Shown: positions 13,519 through 19,081 of the stretch, piece by piece
Layout of the letters: each line of letters begins with the position of its first letter
Numbering within the stretch: the stretch's first letter is position 1
Source: an uncultured Ellagibacter sp.
GTDB lineage: Bacteria; Actinomycetota; Coriobacteriia; Coriobacteriales; Eggerthellaceae
DNA length: 19,081 nucleotides
Reading direction: 5' to 3'
NCBI RefSeq assembly: GCF_934617235.1
Contig: NZ_CAKTTZ010000049.1
Coordinates: 1 to 19,081 of the forward strand
Translations under genes and position numbers: made by a program
Notes under the pieces: model-generated
What the model was told of the DNA's origin: nothing
What the model saw: only the letters and a program-made list of their open reading frames with translations
Database searches by the model: none

Positions 13519-13898
13519 CTATTCCGTTGAAGGGCCAAGCCTCCGAGGAAGGCTTATAACGCCAGCTTAGCCGAATCCCCCCGCAAAACGGCTTCCCCTA
13601 TGGCCTCATTGCTCATGATGCGATAAAACTCGCGGGATCCTTTTGCGATCTTTCAATCACTTCAACCTGACAACAAAGCCATCCCGGCCGGTTATCTTTA
13701 TGGTAGCGGAATTGATGCCTTCCGCTCGTATCCAATGCATAATGGATAGGCGCCGACATTACCATCTCCTGCCACGAAAAAGCATAGGTAGTGAAGAAAT
13801 CGAGGCAAAGCAGGTCAAAGACCAGCTCCCATTCTCCGCCAGCGTGCCAAGTCGATCGCCTCACAACTCAAGTGCTTGGCGGCGGCCGTTCTCCCAGG
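13519..13898. other. gap with one possible small ORF
   Basis: Between the Abi_C gene and the plus-strand fragment there is a weak hairpin (AAGCCT/AGGCTT near 13540) and one short minus-strand frame at 13613-13759, listed separately. The rest shows no coding signal I can support. Confidence 0.4.
13613..13759 (-). CDS. possible 48-aa small protein
   Basis: ATG 13759 is preceded by AGGAG at 6-nt spacing, a good ribosome site. The peptide begins MSAPIHYALDTSGRHQFRY and continues with an aromatic/cysteine segment (PGWLCCQVEVIE) to a stop at 13613. I do not recognise it. It could be a truncated relic, since the frame stays open upstream to about 13864. It lies alone between the Abi_C operon and a convergent gene fragment. 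Confidence 0.35.
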   Translation of the reverse strand: MSAPIHYALDTSGRHQFRYHKDNRPGWLCCQVEVIERSQKDPASFIAS

Positions 13899-14345
13899 TA
13901 GCGCGAGATGCGCGAGTTCCTTCTTGCCCTGATCGATGAGGACGAACGCGTGCGCCACCGCATAACCAGCCGATTCGGCACGCCCGACACCAGCCGCGCA
14001 CGAGTCGCCCTGAATGCCGAAATCGACGCCATCTGGTACCGGTACAAGCGCAACGGCTACATTGTCTATCGCGATGCGTTCAAGTTCGAACAGGACTTGA
14101 ACGAGGCCTTCTGGAATGCCATGAGTCCGCTCTTCCGGCCGCAAACGCTTATGGAAGCCTTCGAGGTCTCTTATGCTTTCCTGCTGCAGCTAACGGACAT
14201 CGAAAATGACGACTCCGACGGCTTCTTCACATGCATGATAGATCAGTGCATCAATGTATGGGACGAGATTATCCGCCTTTCCCAATACAACCCTTGCTTT
14301 CCAAAGGCGCACCTCATACGCTCCGTGGGCCTTATGAGCCGCTAG
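13899..14345 (+). pseudogene. C-terminal fragment of a larger protein (SWIM-finger protein-like end)
   Basis: The frame opens after an in-frame TAG at 13899; the first ATG is 13908, giving 145 aa. The text REFLLALIDEDERVRHRI, RYKRNGYIVYRDAFKFEQDL and DDSDGFFTCMIDQCINVW resembles the C-terminal helical part of SWIM zinc-finger proteins that I associate with Coriobacteriia and related bacteria; this is from memory of the pattern. The N-terminal SWIM domain is absent and no ribosome site precedes 13908, so I read a truncated relic. Its stop is 16 nt from the convergent stop of the next gene. Confidence 0.45.
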
Positions 14346-14361
14346 TTACCAATATAGAACA

Positions 14362-15447
14362 TCATGACTGCCGTTCCACCTCGCCATTCTCGACACAAGA
14401 ATTCATAATCCCGTTAACCTTCCACATTCCAAAACGTTTTGTGAGGAGCACCAAATACATACCCGTGAGCACTTGAGGCGTATTCGTCACCCAGGCATGG
14501 GGAACTTTCGGTAATATTTTCACTTGGGCGTATTCGGCGCCTCCTTCATGCATCACATGCGTTGAAGCACCTGGGGCTGGAATCGATTTAATCATCTCCG
14601 ATGCCTGCCCGAAATCGCCCCAATCAGCCCAATAGTCACGCCACACAACACTTCTTAACGCTTTTAAATCAAGCGGCTCACTTTTTAGCATTTCCACAAA
14701 GTCCATCGCTACTAATAGGGCGTTCTTATCGTCTTCCGATAGAGCATCTACGGTCTTTTCGATCTCCTCATCCATTGCATCATGGCCCGCCACGTTCGCC
14801 CAATATGGCGATTTCGCAATTAACCTATCTTCGCCTCGTAAAACATCAAGGCCAGCAATAGGGGCTCTGTCACCTTCAATCGTTCCAATTTCGCACACCC
14901 CTGAAGAAAGGCACAGCTCCTTAAAATCAACAATAAGCCGCTCACGCTCTATGACAAATGGCGCAAGAGCATAGAACCTCACATCCTTCGGAAAGGAACG
15001 CAGGCGTAACGCTTTATCGTAATCTGCGTGCAGAAGGCCACCGTATACAACATCCTCGATATTCTTAAAGTGACCCGATACAACCTCACCGTTTGGGAGC
15101 GACAGCTCCACTTCCCTGTGTTTAAGCGACTTTAACCTTCGTCGAATCTCGGCTACTTTGGCACCATCAAACCTTTGATCGCGCTCCGCAATGGCAAGCA
15201 GCCTCTTCAGTTGCACGCTTTCTCCGTTGGAGTAGTACTTTCGCTGAAGCATCATGCGAATGCTTACTGCCGCCCAGCTTACTTCTTCATGTTCAAAACC
15301 GTAGTCGCGCGAAGTGCAATGAACCACGTCCGAACACAAATCGTCACGTGTGCGCAAGGGCACACTCGATACAATGCCATCGTATTCCTGCATTGTGTAC
15401 AAAAAGAGCGACAGAAGACCCGCCCCGTTGTTATTTGAGCTCTCCAT
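14362..15447 (-). CDS. unknown 361-aa protein
   Basis: Start at ATG 15447 (MESSNNNGAG), chosen for GAGGTG 4-5 nt upstream; an earlier TTG at 15474 lacks a site. I recognise no domain, membrane segment or signal peptide. An N-terminal helical region (LLSLFLYTMQEYDGIV) resembles the small helix of SocA/Panacea-like or phage-type proteins only loosely, so I do not call it. The middle holds a basic helix (KVAEIRRRLKSLKHREVEL); a second half with WRDYWADWGDFGQASEMI follows. It stands alone between two relics in the accessory island, in a lower-GC stretch. It is probably intact and horizontally acquired; a defence or phage-derived role is only suggested by position. Confidence 0.6.
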   Translation of the reverse strand: MESSNNNGAGLLSLFLYTMQEYDGIVSSVPLRTRDDLCSDVVHCTSRDYGFEHEEVSWAAVSIRMMLQRKYYSNGESVQLKRLLAIAERDQRFDGAKVAEIRRRLKSLKHREVELSLPNGEVVSGHFKNIEDVVYGGLLHADYDKALRLRSFPKDVRFYALAPFVIERERLIVDFKELCLSSGVCEIGTIEGDRAPIAGLDVLRGEDRLIAKSPYWANVAGHDAMDEEIEKTVDALSEDDKNALLVAMDFVEMLKSEPLDLKALRSVVWRDYWADWGDFGQASEMIKSIPAPGASTHVMHEGGAEYAQVKILPKVPHAWVTNTPQVLTGMYLVLLTKRFGMWKVNGIMNSCVENGEVERQS

Positions 15448-15669
15448 CTTGCACCTCAAATACCCTCTTTCCAATCGGACAGAAGCCCTAGCTTAACCTT
15501 GGTCCAAGATAAGCAGCCAGGCAATCCTTCAAACTCTAAACGATACCCCGGCTGGGAGCACGCCCAATTTGGAATATCATTCAACAATATCTGTTAAAGC
15601 GAACTGACCGTAGCCAACCGCAAGCCGACCGCCCCCAACCGGCAACCACGCGAGAAACGAGGGCAATTC

Positions 15670-15990
15670 ATGGAGTCAAAATACGAGGAGATGGCCCGGC
15701 AGATGAGGGCCGACGGCGTAAGCGAGGAGATGATCGCCAGGTTCGTCGCCGAGGAGATGGAGGAAGACGAGTTCCGCCGCGGCAAGGGCGTCACGGAGAT
15801 CGAGGCGTTGCGGGAGTGGAGGAGGATCCCCGAGCACATCCGCAAGCTGCTGCTCGCCAACGCGTTCTGCCATAACTGCGGCACGACGGAGTTCGCGCCC
15901 GGCTACACGCTGCGCATCCGCCACGGCCGCGTGCTCGTCGAGGGCCGGTGCGCGGAATGCGGAGCCGAGGTAGCAAGGCTCTGCGATTAG
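15670..15990 (+). CDS. 106-aa zinc-ribbon protein, copy 2
   Basis: ATG 15670 is preceded by GAGGG at 7-nt spacing. The protein (MESKYEEMARQMRADG and on) is about 84% identical by eye to the product of 9530-9850, with the same length and the same four zinc-ribbon cysteines (67, 70, 94, 97). The DNA is also closely similar, including a shared run of about 50 identical bases near the start. The flanks differ, so the duplicated unit is roughly the gene itself. Function unknown. Confidence 0.75.
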   Translation: MESKYEEMARQMRADGVSEEMIARFVAEEMEEDEFRRGKGVTEIEALREWRRIPEHIRKLLLANAFCHNCGTTEFAPGYTLRIRHGRVLVEGRCAECGAEVARLCD

Positions 15991-16132
15991 CCGTTCACGG
16001 AATCCTGCAGGGAATAGGTAGCCGCTGGATGAGCAGCGCTCCCGTGAACCGAGGCGCCCCAACCGCCGGACCAAACCCTTTAACGAGAAAGTCCGCCATT
16101 ATCGCAGCGCCACTATACTAAAACGCAAACTC

Positions 16133-16597
16133 TCAACGAAAACGCGCGAAGTCGGCACACTCGTATTTCGCGTATCTGTCGAGCGCATACTCTTCCCGCT
16201 TCCCTTTTGCCTTGTTCATCTTGTAGCCGTTGAACTTGATGCTCCTTTTGCCCGCGTTTCTCCCCGACGGGATGGGCCTGATCTCGCTCAGGAATTCCTC
16301 AGAGGACATGATCCACATCTTGTCTAGGCGCTCTGAAACGAACACGAAGTAGTAGTTTGGGCGCGGCTCGTGGGATATGGAGGCGAACATGGCGCCGTCT
16401 CCCATCTTGACCTCTTTCGAGCGCGCCTTGATCTGGACCTCGACGAAGGTGCCGTCGCCCTTCTTCACCACGCAGTCGACGCCATGGTCGTCGACCAAGG
16501 GAACGTAGCAGTCCAGCCCCTCCATCAGCATCTTGCCGATGATGCGGTACTCCATCCGCTTGCCAAAACCAGCAGAGTGCCTGAACGAGAAGCCCAT
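16133..16597 (-). CDS. PD-(D/E)XK-like nuclease-fold protein
   Basis: The product is 154 aa from ATG 16597, with AGAAGG 7 nt upstream. GKRMEYRIIGKMLMEGLDC (about 12-30) gives the first helix with Glu16, then DDHGVDCVVKKGDGTFVEVQ carries Asp41 and the core E53-V-Q55-I-K57. The order E...D-x(11)-E-V-Q-x-K is the signature of restriction-endonuclease-like PD-(D/E)XK folds of the DUF4365/group-I-intron-endonuclease type. A later YYFVFV strand and a basic C-terminus (KMNKAKGKREEY) fit DNA binding. It is divergent from the AbiE operon with a 131-nt gap. It may be a stand-alone defence nuclease; the partner, if any, is not visible. Confidence 0.68.
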   Translation of the reverse strand: MGFSFRHSAGFGKRMEYRIIGKMLMEGLDCYVPLVDDHGVDCVVKKGDGTFVEVQIKARSKEVKMGDGAMFASISHEPRPNYYFVFVSERLDKMWIMSSEEFLSEIRPIPSGRNAGKRSIKFNGYKMNKAKGKREEYALDRYAKYECADFARFR

Positions 16598-16694
16598 GGT
16601 TTGCCTTCTTTCGAAAAAAACGGCTAAATAATCCGAGGGTAAAAAATATCTTAACCGCTCGAAGGCACCCTATCCGCAAAACAAAAGGAATTAG

Positions 16695-16722
16695 TTGCAA
16701 AGGTAGGCTATTACCCTACAAT
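16695..16722 (+). promoter_or_regulatory. promoter and possible operator of the abiE operon
   Basis: TTGCAA (16695-16700) and TACAAT (16717-16722) are separated by 16 nt. Short inverted arms GTAGG (16703-16707) and CCTAC (16715-16719) cover the -10 region. The -10 ends only 6 nt before the abiEi ATG at 16729, and there is no Shine-Dalgarno sequence, so the mRNA would begin at or next to the ATG (leaderless). AbiEi proteins repress their own promoter through inverted repeats, which fits the arms. Confidence 0.6.
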
Positions 16723-16728
16723 TGAGAC

Positions 16729-17385
16729 ATGAAAAGAAACGACCACATATCGTCCATCGCCGAGCTTTCCGAGTCGGAAGGTGTGTTCACGACGGCGCAG
16801 GCAGCCAGGATGGGCATACCCCGCGACGCCCTCCACGACGGCGCGCGCGCCGGACGCCTGGAGCGCGTCGCACGCGGCGCCTACCGCCTAGTCGGCTCGG
16901 GTTCCGAGCCGACCGACGAGCTCGCGGCAATTTGGAAGCTCACGGCCCCTGCCGAGCTCACGCACGAGAGGGCGCGTGCCGGGGCGTGGGACGGCATCGC
17001 CATAGGCGGCGCCACCGCCGCATCGCTGCTCGGCATCGGCGACTTCTACCTCAGCCCGTACCACATCTACGCCCCCAGGCGCATCAACTCCAGGAACAAG
17101 GACGCGAGCTTCGCGGTGCGCAAAATCGCACGGGACGAGGTGTCATTCGAAAGCGGCCTGCCCGTCACCGTACCGGAGAGGACGATATTCGACCTCGTGG
17201 CGGACGACGAGGATCGCTCGCTCGTGGCGGACGCGCTGCGAGACGCGTGCAGCGGGCGCAGGCCGTTCGACCTCGACAAGCTGGAAGCGCTGCTCGCGTC
17301 GAGATACGGCCGGCGCAAGGGGGAAAGGACGCTCGCATCGCTGCTGGCAGACGCGGGCATGGCAGGAAGGGGGCCGCAAGCATGA
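16729..17385 (+). CDS. abiEi: AbiEi-type antitoxin of a type IV toxin-antitoxin system
   Basis: The product is 218 aa from ATG 16729. The N-terminus (ELSESEGVFTTAQAARMGIP, DALHDGARAGRLERVARGAY) is the winged helix-turn-helix typical of AbiEi_4 antitoxins. The C-terminal domain carries ISNEAMM-like family positions: ERTIFDLVADDEDRSLVADAL and LLASRYGRRKG. AbiEi represses the operon and counteracts the nucleotidyltransferase AbiEii without direct binding. The abiEii start overlaps the stop by 4 nt (ATGA), a sign of translational coupling. The gene itself looks intact even though its toxin is broken. Confidence 0.85.
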   Translation: MKRNDHISSIAELSESEGVFTTAQAARMGIPRDALHDGARAGRLERVARGAYRLVGSGSEPTDELAAIWKLTAPAELTHERARAGAWDGIAIGGATAASLLGIGDFYLSPYHIYAPRRINSRNKDASFAVRKIARDEVSFESGLPVTVPERTIFDLVADDEDRSLVADALRDACSGRRPFDLDKLEALLASRYGRRKGERTLASLLADAGMAGRGPQA

Positions 17386-18270
17386 CATACAAATCAGCTG
17401 CAGCGCTGGAGATGGCCGTCAAGGAGGCCGCGAAAGCCTCGCCGCAGGACACCGGCCGCGCCATAGCGGGCTTCTACTTCCACAGGCTGCTGTGCCGGGT
17501 CTTCGCCGACGGCAACAAGTCCTTCGTGCTCAAGGGCGGACGCAGCGTGCTCGCACGCACGCTCGACGGCAGGGCGACGCGCGCCTTCTATGCTCTCGAC
17601 GCTCGACAGCATAGAAGGCGCGCTTGCCGACCTGCGAAGGCTCGCGCAGCGCGACCTGGGCGACTTCGTCGTCTTCGAGTACGCAGGCGCCGAGCCTATC
17701 AAGCCCGATGACGAGTATCGCAGCGGCCTGTCGGTGCGGTTCATCCCGATGCTGGGCGCAAAGCGCATGCAGGCAATAGCCATCGACCTGGTGATCGACG
17801 AGGTGCCGCTCGAAGGCGCCGAGGCCGTTTCACCGGCCGACAGGATAGACGTCAAGAGTCTCGATACATGCGACTACCTAGTCTATCCGGTCGGCGCAGC
17901 GCTCGCGGACAAGTTCTGCGCGCTCGCCGAGCGCCACAACGGCCGGGCGTCCTTCAGGGTCAAGGACCTCGTGGACATCGTTGTCTACACTCTGACGTGC
18001 GACATCGACGGCACCGACTTACAGGCGCGCCTGCGCCGCGAGATGGCTGTCAGGAAAATCGGGCCGATAGAGTCGTTTGCGATTCCGCAGGAATGGGCCA
18101 ATCCCCAAGCCCGCCAATTCGCAAAGCTCTGCGCGCAAACTGGAATCCCCACGCGCCTGCACGACATCGGCGAGGCGTCGAAGCTCGCGGCAAAGCTGCT
18201 CGACCCTGCGTTGGAGCAGCGATGCGGAGGGCTATGCTGGGACCACGAAAGCCTGAACTGGGAGGAGTAG
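17382..18270 (+). pseudogene. abiEii: AbiEii nucleotidyltransferase toxin, disrupted by a frameshift
   Basis: ATG 17382 opens a frame with FVLKGGRSVLARTLDGRATR, the first AbiEii nucleotidyltransferase motif. At about 17583 family similarity stops, while the frame beginning at 17590 continues with LSTLDSIEGALADLRRLAQ, then ADKFCALAERHNGRASFRVK and VKDLVDIVVY, to the stop at 18270. In intact AbiEii proteins the two parts are joined by T-R-D-I-D-L-L-S, which carries the catalytic D-x-D. Here ten bases stand where twelve are expected, and the motif is missing. The toxin should be inactive unless frameshifted. The remaining sequence is well kept, so the break is probably recent. Confidence 0.8.
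17579..17623. repeat. perfect 16-bp inverted repeat at the abiEii frameshift
   Basis: GCGCGCCTTCTATGCT (17579-17594) and AGCATAGAAGGCGCGC (17608-17623) are exact reverse complements around a 13-nt loop. The right arm encodes conserved AbiEii residues (SIEGA); the left arm replaces the expected D-I-D-L codons. The left arm is thus best explained as an inverted copy of the right arm. Confidence 0.85.
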
Positions 18271-18290
18271 CTCAGAGCGAGTATCAATGA

Positions 18291-18690
18291 GACAGAAAAC
18301 GCCCAGCGAAACGGGCTGCGTCGTATCGCGGCATCGCCCAGGCGCTCTTCCGCTCGGAAATGATCGAGCGCTACGGCACGGGCATCCCGCGCATCAAGAG
18401 AGACTGCAATGCTGCCGGGGTGAAATTCGGATACAGGCAGACCGTCAACACCACCATCATCCACTTCGACCGCCCAGGCGAGCAGGTCACCCACACGGAC
18501 GAAGGCGGCAACCCCGTTCCCGTACCTGCTGACGCGGGGGCCGGAAAGCAAGGCAAGGGCAGCCGAGCCGAACCGTCGCGTCAGCTCGATGAGAACGAGA
18601 AAAACGCCGTCGACGCGGCGCATGAGCAAGGCAGGGCCTCCGTCAAGAACTTGGCCGAAAGCGCCGGGATCGGACGCGATTCCGGCGCCA
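18291..18690 (+). pseudogene. C-terminal remnant of an AlbA_2/HATPase_c_4-type regulator
   Basis: The frame opens right after a TGA at 18288-18290 and has no proper start (first ATG 18360). It reads RGIAQALFRSEMIERYGTG, then GIPRIKRDCNAAGVKFGYRQ, the end of the HATPase_c_4 part of ATP-binding AlbA_2-type proteins. A linker and a winged-helix beginning follow (KNAVDAAHEQGRASVKNLAE, SAGIGRDSGA). Similarity stops at about 18690. The N-terminal AlbA_2 domain and the end of the helix-turn-helix domain are missing. The frame stays open to the window end, but only as the antisense of the next remnant. Confidence 0.65.
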
Positions 18691-18731
18691 ATAATCCGCC
18701 TAAAACGGTGATTCAGCTTAGACAGTCGATC

Positions 18732-19040
18732 TCAGATTTTGCATCTGGCCACTTTCTTCCATTCGGCCGGGAAGCCCATGGCCTCAAGAACGCGCCCCGC
18801 TCCCTTCGATGTCGCATAGCAACAGGCGTCAAGATACTTGCCTTGGGACTCGCCATATGCAGCGCAGAACTCGTAGGCCAGCGCCGACCTGATCTTCAAC
18901 TCGACCTTGAGCAGCGCATCGAGCATTATCTCCCTGAGCTCGGCGTCGAGCTCGTAAAGCGCCATATTCGCAAAATCACGCCTATGGGCAGGAGGCACCG
19001 ACCGGCCTCCCCTATTCCTTCCTCGCCGAGGGGCCGAGGG
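18732..19040 (-). pseudogene. Abi_2 (AbiD/AbiF-type) abortive-infection protein fragment
   Basis: A minus-strand frame runs from a TAG at 19041-19043 to a stop at 18732. It contains ALYELDAELREIMLDALLKV and ELKIRSALAYEFCAAYGESQ, the helical core of Abi_2 family (PF07751) proteins. A GTG at 18998 is the only early start and has no good ribosome site. Proteins of this family are about 300 aa; here only about 90-100 residues remain, without the N-terminal NYYRFSGY-like part and without the C-terminal half. I read it as a relic, though more may lie beyond the window. Confidence 0.6.
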
Positions 19041-19081
19041 CTAGTCGAGCCTTATCGGCCTCTCGGGCCTCTTCCTCCCCG

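Noticed and set aside
16722..17711. A 329-codon frame crossing abiEi and the start of abiEii
   Set aside because: It is out of frame with AbiEi and only joins the true AbiEii start by chance. Its first two thirds are Arg/Pro-rich shadow sequence.
1..19081. CRISPR array, tRNA or rRNA genes
   Set aside because: I looked for regularly spaced repeats and cloverleaf or rRNA-like conserved stretches and saw none. A dedicated covariance-model search would be needed to exclude a divergent small RNA.

Overview
The window (about 19 kb, GC-rich) looks like the chromosome of a gut-type actinobacterium of the class Coriobacteriia (Eggerthellaceae-like). This is inferred from protein style, the multi-module beta-helix surface protein, and the set of small toxin-antitoxin and abortive-infection genes. 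No rRNA, tRNA or CRISPR array was seen, so the assignment is not proven.

Left part (1-4109): a compact set of peptide-modification-type genes. On the minus strand are an HPr-kinase-like P-loop kinase, a PqqD-like peptide-binding protein overlapping it by 11 nt, and an S26-type signal peptidase that runs off the left edge. Divergent from them on the plus strand is an NTP_transf_5-type nucleotidyltransferase. PqqD + HprK-like kinase + nucleotidyltransferase is the accessory set of modified lasso-peptide (paeninodin-like) RiPP loci. No lasso peptidase (B2) or cyclase (C) is visible here. A 42-residue peptide gene (3981-4109) has a leader with a Y-x-x-P motif and a Gly/Asp/Pro-rich tail. It is the best candidate substrate.

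Surface module (3353-8313, minus strand): a 1395-aa secreted protein with four parallel beta-helix modules (the first and fourth are clear duplicates), a Listeria-Bacteroides-type repeat and a conserved-looking C-terminal domain. The peptide gene follows after 16 nt, then a strong rho-independent terminator. A separate gene encodes a small single-pass membrane protein with a long low-complexity tail.

Middle (8314-9529): about 1.2 kb without a convincing gene, with leader hairpins and a tandem REP-like palindrome.

Right part (9530-19081): a decaying defence/accessory island. It holds two 106-aa zinc-ribbon paralogues in direct orientation about 5.8 kb apart. Between them lie a RelB/YafQ toxin-antitoxin pair with an operator over its -10 box, a frameshifted IS66 TnpA remnant, an Abi_C/HEPN-type gene with an unknown partner, a C-terminal fragment of a larger protein, and an unknown 361-aa gene. 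After the second copy come a PD-(D/E)XK-like nuclease, an AbiE system (AbiEi intact and probably leaderless; AbiEii frameshifted), and remnants of an AlbA_2/HATPase-type regulator and an Abi_2 (AbiD/F) protein. The AbiEii frameshift lies inside a perfect 16-bp inverted repeat that appears to have been copied over the catalytic D-x-D motif.
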